From Malurus cyaneus samueli (Eukaryota > Chordata > Aves > Passeriformes > Maluridae): a DNA stretch of 64,000 nucleotides. Position 1 is the first letter of the stretch. Each line of letters begins with the position of its first letter. Below the pieces are notes generated by a model that made no database searches, was not told where the DNA came from, and worked only from the letters and a program-made list of their open reading frames with translations. The translations under genes and the position numbers were made by a program. Of the stretch, positions 27,370-39,946 are shown piece after piece. The stretch is taken from positions 33,108,387-33,172,386 of the forward strand of contig CM019218.1 of assembly GCA_009741485.1 (NCBI GenBank), written 5' to 3'.

Positions 27370-28269
27370 TCGTGACCCACCGAGCACGGAGCGAGGCGAT
27401 GTCCCCGGGCCCGCCGCAGCCCCCGCCCCGCACGCTGTTGCTCATCCATCCCTCCTGCGCCCGCAGGACGGGCCGAACCCGGCCGGCTGTTCCTTTGTGC
27501 AGCCTGGCGGGCTGCCTCACACGCACTGAGGCACCGGCCAAGCCACGAACCGGGTGAAAAGAGACGAGCCCCGCTGTTCACGGGGGCCCTTTCCCCTACA
27601 ACTCCCGCTGCCAGACTGGGTCGTCAGCGCCATCGCCTTAAAAGCCTCGTCCCGACGCCTCCCGAACTTCACAGCGCCCCAGCCCCAGCTGAAACGAGGT
27701 GGCGGATTCCGGGGAAGCCCCTACTTCCCGGAGCCCCCACACGCTCCCACGGCCACGCAGGGGCGGCAAGCGATACAAAGCGCCCGGGAGCGGCCGCGCC
27801 GGAGGGACCCTCTGACGGAAACCTGGCCGGGATTCAAGGCCTAGGAGAGACCGCAGGCTCAGGCAGCCCCAGGAGAGCCCCAGGAAGCGGCGCCGCCCCG
27901 GGGGTCGCTCCCTCGGGCCAGTGGTTCGGTGCCCCGCAGGGCCCTTCGGTGCCGCGGCCGCCCCCCGCAGGCTCCACCTGCACCGGGGCCCCGTTCCAGC
28001 GCAACCCGGGGATCGCGCCCACCCCACACCCCCGGGGCCGGACCGGAGGGCGCCCCCACATCGCCCCGGCGCACGCACTTCCCGTGTCCCCTGCCCCCGT
28101 CCCCTCCGGCCCCCGTCTTCCCCGCCCGTCCCCCCCCCCCCGCCGCCGCCGGACCACCCGCCCCGCGGGGCTCGACGGCCCCGTCAACGCACGCACGCCC
28201 GCCCGCGGCTCCAGCCGCCAGCCGCTGCCCGCGGCGAGGCCTTCTCCGCATCGCGGCCCGCGTACTCAC

Positions 28270-28400
28270 CTGCTGCCCGCAGCCGCCTCCCTCCGGCGCC
28301 TCCTCCGCCGCCCGTCGCCACCGAGCAGCGCCCCCGCCGCCTCCGCCCCGCCCCCCGGTCACCGCTCCCGCCCCCTTGCCAGCCACGCCATCCCGGCGGC
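28270..28400 (-). other. NUMB: Putative non-coding first exon of NUMB
   Basis: Read on the minus strand, the sequence gcagcag|gtgagtacg at 28276-28262 is a near-perfect splice donor just downstream of the CCAAT cluster. The exon's 3' edge is therefore base 28270. The 5' edge (start site) is not visible and is set arbitrarily just inside the first CCAAT box. No ATG-led frame crosses the donor convincingly, which fits NUMB having a non-coding first exon. Identity is by synteny only. Confidence 0.45.
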
Positions 28401-28402
28401 CC

Positions 28403-28584
28403 ATTGGCACGCACCCCACAATCCGGCCTTCGATTGGTGCGAGGAGCCGCCCGTCAAACCCTCGGCCCGCCCATCCCCGCCCACAGGTCCCGGGTGTTTT
28501 ATTCACGCCGGGGCTTTGGCGCCCCCAATCTCTCGCTGTCGGTTCTGATTGGCTGATGCTGTGCGAGCAGCGTGCCGGGATTGG
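28403..28584 (-). promoter_or_regulatory. Cluster of five CCAAT (NF-Y) boxes
   Basis: ATTGG (CCAAT on the minus strand) occurs at 28403-28407, 28433-28437, 28548-28552 and 28580-28584. One CCAAT on the plus strand lies at 28525-28529. The two reverse pairs are each about 30 bp apart, close to three helical turns. Such regularly spaced CCAAT boxes upstream of a start site are typical NF-Y promoters. Confidence 0.75.
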
Positions 28585-28899
28585 CTGCCCGAGGTGCCAC
28601 TGCGGCGCTGGCCCGCCCCCCCCACTCGGGCTCGGCTGCGCGGCGCGGCGGGAAGGCGGCGGCCGCTGCCGGGCTGGGGTCAGGGCCCGGGCCCGCCCGG
28701 TTCCCGGGGACGCCCCGGTTGGCGTCCCGCTGATCCGCCAAGGGGGGGATACGCCTTTTACCGCCTGTCTGCGTTTCGGTTCAGCCGTGGATCTCTTCTC
28801 CTCATAGCTGCGAGAGTGGTGGCATCCAGTAGGAGGATGGCTCCCGCAGCCCCCGTGCCACCTTGGTTTCCCCCCGATAAACCACATGCGGTGACTGAC

Positions 28900-30964
28900 A
28901 CCTTCCCTTGGGGCTGCAGTGAGACGTGCTGCTAATGCCAGCGCTCCAGAAACTGTAATGTCCTATATCAGCCAGAGATCAGGCTTGCAGGAAAAATGCG
29001 AGCAGGCTCTTTTAAGCTACGCGATTGAGACTTTCTGAGAACCGAAATATTCTCGGGTTATCCTTTCTTGGGCCCAAGAAACACTAGCATGCCTCCATTT
29101 TCGAGGTGGAGACAGTACCAGGTGCTGAATTCAGCAGGGAGGCTGCGCTTCACAGGGAAGTTACCCGGGGGAACCCTCTGGGAGCAGCACCCTTGTGACT
29201 GCACATACGGGGTTTGGGCTGAACGCGTTATCCGGAATGCATATTTCCAACAGCTGCCTCATCTCACCAGACTGTCAAGCAGCTACATCCAAAATGCAAG
29301 CCAGAACAGCTCCCGGTGCATTCAGCTGAAAAAAAAAAAAAAAAATAAAAATCAGGTAATTGAAATGCAAACATGATGTTTCTCTGCATTATTATCTTCT
29401 CCCTGCATACACCATCTGCCTTATTTCTCCTTGTTTCTGAATCAAGCAAAGAACCGAGCAACAAAACATGGGCCTTAATGTTGGCTGGCAAACATGCAGA
29501 AAATAAAGCAATTGAAATTGCTGGGAATTTAAGAGCATCAGGTGCAAAAATCATTTACTAAGTTTACATAGGAGGTGCTCAGGCAGAAGTATGAGTATGA
29601 CACTGACTGAGTTTCATACTGATGCTCTGACCCCCAAGTCATCCCCTGTTCATAAATTAAACTGAGAAGTGTAGGGGGTTTTATTTACATCTTTTTGCCT
29701 ATCCCTTTGCTTTCCAAGGAAAGCAATACCAAGGCAGAGAGCTGCCTTCCCTCTCACAATTGCATCTCAATTACTTTCTGCTTGCTGCTCTCAGTGAGCA
29801 GTACAATACAGCTATGCTTGAGCCAAATATTCCAAAATGACTAGACAATAATGACTAGAGGACTTAGGAAGGACCAGTCCTAAGTTTTCTTCTGATTTTA
29901 TGAAAACATTCCTGACTTAACATAGCCCTTAAAATACTGCATTCCCAGTACCTTCAGTGTAACACTTCATCTTACACACAGTCTCTGGATTTCTGACAGA
30001 AATTTTTATAAAACACGGTGCCCTAAACCTTAATTCCTAATGAACAATTCTCATATTATCAAGAAGCTCTACTTTCAAATGAAAAGTAGAAAGGAAAAGG
30101 CTATTACATGCTATTGTAAATAAAATCAAATGTATGCTTCAGCTATTTATAGCTTTTACAAATATTTATTAGATAGCTAAATTCATTTGTTGCCATTACT
30201 GCTTCTCTGCTCAGCTGATAACTTGATCTCCCCAAATGGTCGCTGGTGACTGAAGGGAAAGGGGGATGTGGTGGGAAAGGAAAGAAAGATGACTCTAGAG
30301 GTCACTCAGCTGGACAAGCTGAGCATCCAACATTGCAAACTGCACATTCACAGTGCTGCCCTGCAGGTTCAAGGCACATTGTGTGTACTCAGTCTTCCCA
30401 CAGCATTTCCATAGGAGAGGGAAATGAATTCTCCAAGGTCTGATACTGGAAGCAACGCTTCAAGTGCTTTGATTCTTATGGATAACAAAGAATTGGAAGA
30501 TACTTCCTAGCATTCACAGGAAACCAAACCAAATTTGTCCCTTGTCACCTTTTCTTTAAGACTGAGAACAGGACTCCCTGTGTAATACACAGGATTAATG
30601 GACTTGACTGCTCCTGTCATGCCCATTGACTCCTGTCAGCTGTGCCTTTCTGGCCCAGATCCTTCCTGGATTCAGTGGGACAGCAGGATAGTATGCTATC
30701 CCCTGAGGACCTGAGAATATATTACACACACATTCATGACAATGCAAATTCCTTTATACCCATTGTAGATACCCGGAGGCTTAATATCGTTCTTCCCTAT
30801 TGGTTATCTAAAATAATGTCAGTGATTAAATCTCCTTTCTCTAATCACACCATAATATTATCCCTTCTAGGAACAAGCCATATCAGTATAAATACTATCA
30901 CATACACATTTTTATGCTCACCAAGAGGAATTCCATCTTTTTGGCAACATGTATAAAACAATAG

Positions 30965-30998
<34 letters not shown>

Positions 30999-33900
30999 AT
31001 GAGCACTGGAAATGTTAAAAATACTTCTGTAAGGTGCTATATTGGCTAGTAGCAACACAAATCTACTATGGAAAGCAAATAAGCAAGTTGTACAGGCCTT
31101 TTCTCCTATTGTGCTCTGAGCAGGTCTGTACAATATAGTTGCTAAACCAAGACATTCTGTTTGCATAGTATTTTTATCTTGGTAGCTCTGCATCCAAGGT
31201 GAGCAAGCAATTTCAGAGCACTTCAGAAAAACTTCAGTGTAGGAAACAAAAGTTAAAGCCTTTTTTTCAAGGCTTCTGACCAGGAGGAGTTTACAGGAGA
31301 AGCAAATGTTGAATAGTGCTGAAATACTGGGCACAAATATATCTAATGAGCAAAGCTATGCAGTCGCCATCATTAGTACAGACAGGATATGAAGAGCAAT
31401 ATTCCTTTAAAACCTGTCTTCCATGGAAAAGCATCAGCCAAACAGCTTGTCAAGGGCTATGGTCTGTGCATATCAAGAGGATATTCTCTAGCACAAGATA
31501 TGTAATTTATGCAGGAAGGGTTTGACTGTACTTTCTGTCTTGGTCCTTTAGATGTGATTAATCACATAGGGCAAATATTTCATTCAGGTTCTCTTTGCCT
31601 TCATTTTAGGATGGGGATTTTCCCCTCATGGCCATTTATTTCTGTCCTTCTGCTGGAGGCTTGGAGTCTGGAGTTTTGTGTTTAATCACTGCCTGTGCAG
31701 GCACTGTGCAGATGGTATCTGCTCAATGCTACCAAATGCTAGATGACATCTAATAAAAGCACAAAAATTCTCATAAAATTATTTTGAAATTTTAAAGTAC
31801 ACATGCCCTGTCAAGGGGGTGAGTAAACTCAATCAAGGATCCTACTTAAATACATTATTTTAATTCAACTTTAATTCCAATGTATCTATTTTAGTGTCAG
31901 ATGGTACAAAAGAAAATGTCTGTGCTTCTAAGGCCCTCCAAAAACATAATTTCATAGGGAGGACAGGACCTTCTAATTATGATTTTTACAAATGTGCTTT
32001 AATTTGGCTGTTCTATGGCAGGGAAGGCTTCTTTTCTCAGTGGGACTCCTTGTACAAGATAACCAGGATTAAAGACCACAACCAGTCACCGAATAAGAAA
32101 ATGCCTGAGAAGAGAGAAACAGCTGGAGGGAGGCCAAAGCCGCTGCCAAAAGATGCTTCAGTGAGTGAGTGTATTCACTCTGATGAGGATGCCAGAGGAT
32201 AGCTCTTGAGAAACAGTTCCTGAATTAGCTTTCAGTCTTGTTATCTGGCAGTGAACTTTATAGCTTTCACAACGAGGAGCAGGCTTCACAATCCAGCCCA
32301 GTGTCCTTCCAGTGATGACATAGTGGATGTAGCTAGACTGTATGAGAGAGATTGTCAGCTGAGCAAACCTGTTAGTGAAGGCTTGAAATGTTCTTTATCC
32401 TTACTAGGTATTACTTCTGGCATGAGAACAAAACTGATGGTGCAAAAGGAAGGTTGCCAGCAAAGTAATAATAAGAAAATAGATTAAACTTAGGCTTAAC
32501 TTTCTAAAAGTGACTGTTTTACATTAGTGGTTTGCCAGGAACAGAGAGAAAGTTTTTATGGTGGTGAACAACTGAGCATCCAATACACAGAAAATTGTGA
32601 AGAATTTTGCCCTTTCCACTCATTAGTGAAGATTGTTCATAGCTTTCCAGGATCAGGTCTAACCCAAACTGCTCTTTCAAACTGAGATTTCCATTATTTG
32701 AATGGCATAAGGTTAAAATATCAAATGAACCCTACATCTCTTTAAGGTGCCATTTACATACTTCTTTTGAAGTCACTTGTGACTGTCCAATAAGTTGTAC
32801 TCACCACATTTATATGTTCTCTTAAATAAAACGCATGTGGATCTTGGCAATGCAGCTTATATGCTCATAAAAGGCAAATAACTTCGTGCAAAATTCTAAT
32901 TATGAAATTTAATTGAGCCTCCAGTTGCTGATGGGTCTCTGTGAGTGGCAGCTAGGGATCACCTAATCATTCAGAGATCTGTATTACTTTCCTTTTGTTT
33001 ATTTAAAGAACTGTACATGATACTTCTTTCTCTAGACAAATTCCCTTCAGATATTGGACAATGAATGCAAAAGGCATGTAAACCTTGTGGCTACTCCTAA
33101 ACAACCATCTGAGTACTTTTTAAGTGATAGTGAAGGTATATCTTTTTGCTCTAGGTCAAAACCCTTTCTTGTGTCATGTAGAAAAAAATAGCAACATTCT
33201 TTATTCTTGAAAGCATTTATTATTAGAAAGACTAAATTGTCAAAAGAAATGTTTTCTTGTAATAGAGATTTCACCACTATTATTTTCTATTGTGTCCTTC
33301 ACTCAGAGACTTTGCTATACATTAAAAAAAAATCCAATGTCAATCAACTGTCTCTCAGTACTAGAAAGTGACATCGCTATGAAGATCAGGGCCTCAAATG
33401 AGATTTTGAACCCCCTGTACTGGGAAACATCCAGAACAGCTTTGCTGCTGTCATTACAGATATTCTGGTGTATCTCAGGTCAGGCTCTGTATACAGTGTC
33501 CAACTTCTTCTCAGAATGATCAGCTGCACTCCAGTAAATTGAGTAGTAACACAAATAGCAATCCGGATGCCCAGGTTTTTCAGAAGTGTTCACCCTCCCA
33601 AGCCTATTTAGCCATGCTTACATATAATAAAAGCGTACAATGTCCTAACTTTTACCATATTTCAAAGCCCTTGCACCTCGATTTTGTTAAGGGTCCAGTT
33701 CTGTTGAAATGGTTTCAGCTGATAAGATTATTCTGGTAAGCAGGGCTTAACCTTGGGGAAACAAAGAGTGGATTGAATTAGAGAGTTCGCCCTTCCCTTC
33801 TCTTCCAGTCTAGGCATGCACGCACAGCAGCTTGCGCTCCCCTCTCGCTGTAAAGCCCATGCGGGTCACCTTGCCAGGCAGATGCGGTGTCCTGTTCCGC

Positions 33901-35349
33901 GCCTTTCCCAGCGCAGGGAGCGCAGCGCTGGTCGGTTTCTGCCACCTGCTGGCAAAGCCGGAAAAGGCTTTTTCCACCCGTGAAATCGGAGGCTGAAGTG
34001 ATGCCTCTACACGCCTACAATCCGTCTCTATTAACTGAAACCATCGTGGCACAAACAGGACGGTCTTCTGCTGCTGTTGCTCTTCACGCAGCTTTGGCTG
34101 CAAAGCCTGCGCCCGAATAACTCCTTTAGAAAAATATCTCCAAAATTAAAATAGTTGCCATTGTACATACACATAAAAGGCCTTCATTGGTGAAGCACAT
34201 TGGTGGACTCTGAGACTGATTTGTGGGGTTTTTTTAAGGCAATTCAAATAACCTTAAACATTTAAGATATCTGCATCTATCCTAGAATTGAGATTTAACA
34301 GCTGAACTTATCCTTATTAGGCCTAACTGATTTCTGCTCCTGAGTTGTGGTGAAATTGAAATGTAGGTCTGGGCTGAAACCTGGTAAGAGGTGATAATTC
34401 TCTTTACAGCTTTATATCCTATGCCTGATACACACTAAGTAGCCCATGCAGCAGATGTCCACATGCCTTATGAATGTTAGCTGTTTAACATATTGTATGC
34501 AGCTGATATTCATATCTGTGAGAGGTTAATAACACCCTGTGAATCAGAGGGTTCCTGGGCACAGTTGGGTAATTGCTGCAGTTAAATGCTGTAGACACAC
34601 AGCAGCCTCTGGAGATTAAATTCTCATGCAAAATTCATTCCCATGAATTACTGCAGTTCATCAAAGATTTTTCTCACAAAAATACTGCATAGTGAATTTT
34701 TTGTACTGAAGCTTTTTCTTGATCAGAAAATCATCACTATAGTCTGGCAGTAAAAACCCCTACAGTTTTTCACCTTTACCTCAAGCAGAGTCTTGCTCCA
34801 CCCCTCCAGCAAAGCTTATGCTGAAGCTGCAGCCTCTTGAAGTGCAGAGCAGCCCTCAGGCTGCCCAGCACCACTAACGCTGGCCTTTTGGGAAGCCTCA
34901 GGCCTAGGAGAGAGATGTAAACGAAACAAAGATCCGCCCAGGTTAATAGGCAGTGAGTGAATTTGGGGGAAAAATACTACAACACTATGTGACATGACAG
35001 CCTTTTGGGTTTTTGGGATCCTTTTGAGATGACATAGCCTATCAGCTGCCACCACCATTAGAAGCACAAGAAAAGGGATGTGGGGATGGCACACCGAAAT
35101 TGACTCTATGCAATTCGGGTTTCTATTCCTGGTGCAATTGTTGAATGAATGAATTGTTACCTCATCTCGCCTCATTAGGTTGCAAGGTAATTGCAGGCTG
35201 TCTAAAAACATATCCTTATGGTACACCTTCAGAAAAAAAAAAAATACAACCTTCTGAACGTGCTTAGAAGCGTACTTCCAGAACAAAACTTCCCAGCCAA
35301 TGAACAGACCTGCCTGCATGGTACCAAGAAGAATCGCCTCTCCTTTTTT
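28900..35349. other. Intergenic region between NUMB promoter and RIOX1
   Basis: About 6.4 kb without a recognisable gene. It contains an A-run (29329-29345) and a GT microsatellite (30967-30997). The 33.8-34.1 kb stretch is slightly GC-richer but has no coding homology I recognise. Confidence 0.6.
30967..30997. repeat. (GT)n microsatellite
   Basis: An uninterrupted gt dinucleotide tract of about 15 units. Confidence 0.97.
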
Positions 35350-35523
35350 TTTTGCGGGGCGGGGGAAGCAAACACGCCCAGCACATTTTAACACAAGACG
35401 CTCTGTTCCACAGCGCACCACAGGCACACACGGAACACGCCCTTCCGGGGGAGAACACGCGGGGTCCGTCCCGCGCCCGGCGCGCTCCCGGCGGAAGCGG
35501 CGGACGGGGCGGGGCGTGCGGCC
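35350..35523 (+). promoter_or_regulatory. RIOX1: CpG-island promoter of RIOX1
   Basis: GC-rich sequence immediately upstream of the first ATG (35524), with a GC box (ggggcggggc, about 35506-35515). The island continues into the coding region to about 36.1 kb. No TATA box is seen. Confidence 0.7.
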
Positions 35524-37183
35524 ATGGCGGCGGAGCAGCGGCGGGACTGGGGGCTCTCGGCACTCGCCGTGTACGCGGATGGCGGGGCGGCGATGGAGCG
35601 GCGCCGCCGCGGGGCCCGCGCCCGCGGTGCAAGCGGGCCAAGCCGAGGCCCGCCGGGTGGGAGGCGGCGGCTCGAAACCGGGGCGCCGCCCGCCGCGCCC
35701 CCGAGCCGGTGGAGGCCCTCGTGGGAGCCCCGCCCGGAGCGGCGGCCGCGAGCCTGACGCCAAGCCGCGGGCGGCCCGTGTCGATACCGGCCGCCGCGGC
35801 CGAGGGCGAGGACGCGCGCTGTGTCGGGGCTGCTGCGGCGGCTGGCGCGGCTGGAGACAGCCGGCAGCGGGCGGCCGCTCTTCCGCTGGCTGCTGGCCCC
35901 TGCGCCGGCGAGTTCTGGGGCGGCACTGGGAGCGGCGCCGTGCTGGTGCGGCGGGGCGACCCCGCTACTACGCGGGGCTTTTCTCCACGGCTGACTTCGA
36001 CGCCGCCCTGAGAGGCGGAGAGGTTCAGTTCGGCACGCACCTGGATGTGACCAGCTATGCCGAGGGCGTGCGGGAGACACACAACCCCTCCGGTAGAGCC
36101 CTGCCCGCCGTCGTGTGGGACTTCTACCAGAACGGCTGCTCCCTGCGCCTCCTCTGCCCGCAGGCCTTCTCCCCCACCGTCTGGGACTTCCTCTCCATCC
36201 TGCAGGAGCAGTTTGGCAGCATGGCAGGGGCCAACACCTACCTCACACCCCCAGGGACGCAGGGCTTTGCCCCCCACTATGATGACATCGAGGCCTTCGT
36301 GCTGCAGCTGGAGGGGAAGAAGCACTGGCGTGTCTACAGCCCCCGGATGGATGCTGAGGTGCTGCCCCAGTTCTCCAGTCCAAATTTCACACAGGCTGAG
36401 CTTGGCGAGCCTGTGCTGGAGACGGTGCTGGAGGCTGGAGACCTGCTGTACTTCCCCCGTGGCTTTATCCACCAGGGCGATTGTCTCCCTGACGCACATT
36501 CACTCCACATCACTGTGTCTTCCTTCCAGAGGAATTCCTGGGGGGACTTTCTGGAGAAGCTCCTCCCAGCTGCCCTGCAGATGGCCCTGGAGGAAGATGT
36601 GGAGTATAGACGAGGGCTTCCCATGGACTACCTGCAGTATATGGGGGTCGCTAACTCAGAGACAGTTGATGCTCGCCGAGCGGCCTTTGTGGGGAAGGTG
36701 CAGAGCCTGATAAAGAAGCTCATTGACTATGCACCCATCGATGCTGCTGTGGATCAGAGAGCCAAGTCGTTTCTTCATGACTGTCTCCCTCCAGTACTCA
36801 CACAAAGTGAAAAGGCACAGAGTGTCTATGGCTTCCCGGCCCGATGGCAAGAGGGTGGCCCCTGCAATGTTGATATCCTGATGACAAAAGACACTGAAGT
36901 ACGCCTACTCCGTCATGGCATTGTTAGACTGTGTAATGAAGAAGCAGGTGTGATGCTGTACTACACAACAGAAAACTCGAGAGTGTATCATAAGGAAGAA
37001 CCCAAGTTCCTTGAGCTAGATCCCGAGTATACAGACAGTATCGAATTTCTCCTGTCTTCCTATCCAAATTATGTCAGTGTGGATAACCTTCCATGTGAAA
37101 CCTTGGAGGAAAAGATTTCTCTAGCTACACTTCTGTTTGAGAAGGGTATTCTGATTACAAAGAAGCCTCTGGCACAAGTCTAA
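35524..37183 (+). CDS. RIOX1: RIOX1 (NO66/MAPJD), JmjC ribosomal oxygenase; 5' part frame-broken
   Basis: An Fe(II)/2-oxoglutarate dioxygenase of the nucleolus, known to hydroxylate a histidine of ribosomal protein uL2 (RPL8) and reported to act on histone H3. The intact part is one open frame, 35963-37183 (about 406 codons), starting at [12 protein letters not shown] and ending KKPLAQV. It contains the JmjC cupin with metal ligands His and Asp in FAPHYDD (His codon 36275-36277) and the third His 65 residues later in PRGFIH, then the C-terminal dimerisation and winged-helix region. As in mammals it is intronless. The 5' region is GC-rich and broken. Expected pieces (a basic [39 protein letters not shown]) all occur in order but in different frames. 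The start at 35524 is therefore provisional. These breaks look more like base-call or assembly indels in a CpG island than decay, because everything downstream is intact. Confidence 0.92.
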
Positions 37184-37200
37184 CTCTTATTTTTTCACAA

Positions 37201-37206
37201 AATAAA
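37201..37206 (+). promoter_or_regulatory. RIOX1: RIOX1 polyadenylation signal
   Basis: AATAAA lies 17 bases after the RIOX1 stop codon, followed by a T/G-rich stretch (gtttagtaagtgttctg). It implies a very short 3' UTR. Confidence 0.75.
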
Positions 37207-37229
37207 AGTACATTTGTTTAGTAAGTGTT

Positions 37230-39946
37230 CTGCCTTAGTCTTGCATTACGCCTGCTAGATGTGAATCAGCAGTTCAGGTCTCCACATCTCATCTCAGGGT
37301 AGAAGGTCTGTGTCATGGGCAGAGAAATCAAATATTCTGATTAAAGTAAGTATTTGCTCTAGATGCAATTCTGAATGGCTGAATGGGTAGAGAAGGGAAT
37401 TGATTATTTTCATCAGCCATGTTACTACACTCTAGGTAACTTCAGGAAGCTAGTGACGTTTCTTGCAGTCTTGTAAATCATACTGTGTCTTTACAGTATT
37501 TTAAAGCAGCTTGTTCTGCTGCAGGAAATACTATTCATAGGCATATTTGGTTATGGTCACTATTCTGTGTGTCTTTGCTGTACTGTGCTGCATAGATGGT
37601 GTGGCCTTCAGGCCCATGCTGTGTCATAAAGATCCCTTGGTCACATATATACTCATAAAAGTGGAGTCTCCAGGCAGCTCCTGCTCTCTTTGGGCAATTA
37701 CACCCACCTCTGTGGTCCTGCCCTTATTGAATGGTGCAGCAAGATTTTCTCAGGCAAACATCATCTGCTGCATTTGAAATGCTTCAGGCTCACTCGCTTC
37801 ATTTTCAGTCCAATTATAGAGATAAAATAACCTTCTGCACTGGTTTTCCCACAGCAACCCCTAGCAATGAAATTACTGGTCCTTTCAAGGCAAATGGGGC
37901 ACTCTCCAGTACCTTTTTTTTCGAGTTTTTTGTGCCGGGTGAAAAAAGTTTAATTTTAGGATCTATCAAGTTACATGAATACATGACTAGATGTGTGGCA
38001 CGTTCCCATAAATATTGGCAAACCTCTGAAACATTTCCACAACACTATTATATCAGTCAGTAGGTGAGAGATATTCTGTCTTTAAAGCCTCCTGAAGCTA
38101 TACCCACAAGGACCAGCATGCATCATCCTATGCTCCTCTGAACTTTTGGGTTATCCAGATTTTGCAAAATAGCACCCATGCACTCTTAACAATTTAGGAT
38201 TTAAGTGTACATTATGTCCTTCAAGATCCCATACTTGCAAAAGTACCAGCCTTTGCTCCCTCTTTTGCCTGTATGCTTTTCTTACATCTTGAAACTTGGG
38301 CTGTGTAAAATTGCATTGCACAAGAACCCACTGAGGTGCCTTTAGGGTCTTCTGAGTGTGTGAAGATTAGTGGCTGGACTAGAAATGCTGTTGCCACACT
38401 CATCCTCTAAGCCCTCTGTTATTCATCTGCACCAGAGGGTCAGCCATCCTTGCCCCACCATTTATGCCCCTGGTAAATGTCTCATGTCTTGGTGCCTTTC
38501 CTGCGTTGCTCGGTGTGCTCCCCATGCAAACACAGGCACCAGCACTGCAGCTTTTCTGCCTGGGGGCTGTGGTGCAGAGCTGCACCACAAACTCCTTTCT
38601 GTGATGGCTGCAACCATCCCCATGGCTGCTTCAAGCACTTTAATGACAAAGACAGCATAAAATCCCCTCACCACTTCCTTTCCCTAGACTCTGTTCTGCT
38701 GCGGTGGGGCATTTTGATAATCCCCCCTCAGCTTTTAATTCCACCAGGAAAACTGCCCAGTCTAGACACCTTACACATACTCCTCACAGATTTACACAGG
38801 GCTAACCAGCCACAGAGTTTCTGTTTTCTTCACTATTCTTTCTGCAGAAAGGTATTTCTAGCTGAGACCTACAAAGTATACCAAATTTTTTGAACTAGGC
38901 TGTGTTGGGCCATTATAATACCTGGAAGAAAAGCACTCATATTTTGTAAGGTATCAAAAAACGCTATTTAACAGAGCTAATACTAATCTTACACCCCTTT
39001 AGATGCTGAGAACCCCACACAATGAAGCATTTCCCCACATGCTGCATGTCATGCAGATATGGTCCATTGCAGAGATTGTCCCCTTTCAGTCTTTTAAGGG
39101 ATTATAGGATCCTTGTATAAGGAAACAGCTCTATTTAGCATATCTTCTGTCACAGAAACAGTGTTTGCAAGGGAATGTCTTTCTGCACTGTTCAAAAAGG
39201 GCAGGGCCAGACAGATCATGTAACCTCAGGTCCTGGGTGGGAGCTGCCTGTGCTCTCCCCTGTAAGGAAGACCTGCCTGAGTTTCCTGTAGGGCTTGGGA
39301 TCTGTGCAGGACAGTGCAGGCCTGAAGGCCACATGGTACAGACAGCACAGCATAGGTACCAAAGGCATGGGGCAATGATGTCCTCCAGAGGCCACACCTT
39401 GGCTATTGGAGGGGAATGCTGTAAGGCAAGGACCATGCTGAAGTCCTTCAGGTCCTTCAGGTGCTTCCTTACAAGCAGTGCAGAAACACAAATGAAACTA
39501 CAAGGAGCATATCCACCAGTTTTTGATCCTTGGGCATAGGAAGAGGATCTTTTTTAAGGATACAAGGATCATTAATTTTCACAGCAACCACATGGGACAC
39601 AGAAAAAGATGAGGGGAGTTGGCAGTCCCACACATGCCTGTCACTTTGCCACTTCAGAGAAAGCTGCAGAAATACTCATCTGTCTTAGCTAGCATCTGCC
39701 AGAATGCTCACCTAGGAAAGGGGGAGGACCAAACATCTGTTTGGGTACACTGGAAGGGTAGAGGATGGGTACTATTCAGGTACCATCATCTCAGAGTACT
39801 GAGACATAACAACATGGGGAGGCTGTGGAAAGGAGGCACCTGCATTTTTTGCAGCAGCTTTCATAAATTGTCATCACATGCATGTGAACCCTTAGTCTAG
39901 AAAATATAAAATAAATATAAAGAAAAAAAACTTACTGGTAGCTAAC
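37230..39946. other. Intergenic region, no gene recognised
   Basis: About 2.7 kb between RIOX1 and the first thioesterase fragment. In human this interval is associated with HEATR4 on the opposite strand. I see no HEAT-repeat-like coding exon on either strand, but short exons could be missed. Confidence 0.5.

Larger units (their letters stand above)
1..28269 (-). other. NUMB: Probable NUMB intron 1 (no coding exon recognised)
   Basis: About 28 kb of AT-rich sequence without any open frame that looks like a protein. None of the short frames on either strand resembles NUMB coding exons (PTB domain) or another family I know. It lies on the intron side of a minus-strand splice donor at 28268-28269, so the simplest reading is the long first intron of the minus-strand gene whose promoter is at 28.3-28.6 kb. 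The name rests on synteny (NUMB next to RIOX1 in human 14q24.3), not on coding sequence. Contents seen are CR1 fragments, ERVL-type LTRs and A-rich low-complexity tracts, listed separately. Nothing else stands out in the stretches between them. Confidence 0.5.
27370..28760 (-). promoter_or_regulatory. NUMB: CpG-island promoter of the minus-strand gene (probable NUMB)
   Basis: An abrupt shift from AT-rich to extremely GC-rich, CpG-dense sequence over about 1.4 kb. It holds CCAAT boxes (28403-28584), several GC-box-like stretches and a minus-strand splice donor (28268-28269). The long open frames here on both strands (up to about 340 codons) are Pro/Arg/Gly/Ala-rich artefacts of composition. 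The CCAAT boxes lie upstream of the donor on the minus strand, so at least the main transcription direction is leftward. Divergent transcription towards the plus strand is possible. Confidence 0.75.

Noticed and set aside
27859..28887. A 342-codon minus-strand frame and 199-292-codon plus-strand frames in the CpG island
   Set aside because: Extreme Pro/Arg/Gly/Ala composition in all frames, no domain or homology, and a splice donor inside them. They are open because stop codons are rare in GC-rich DNA.
30642..30956. 104-codon plus-strand frame next to the GT microsatellite
   Set aside because: No homology, no splice or promoter context, and the length is expected by chance.
35264..36499. 411- and 315-codon frames antisense to RIOX1
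   Set aside because: Shadows of the RIOX1 coding frame and its GC-rich island; no recognisable protein.
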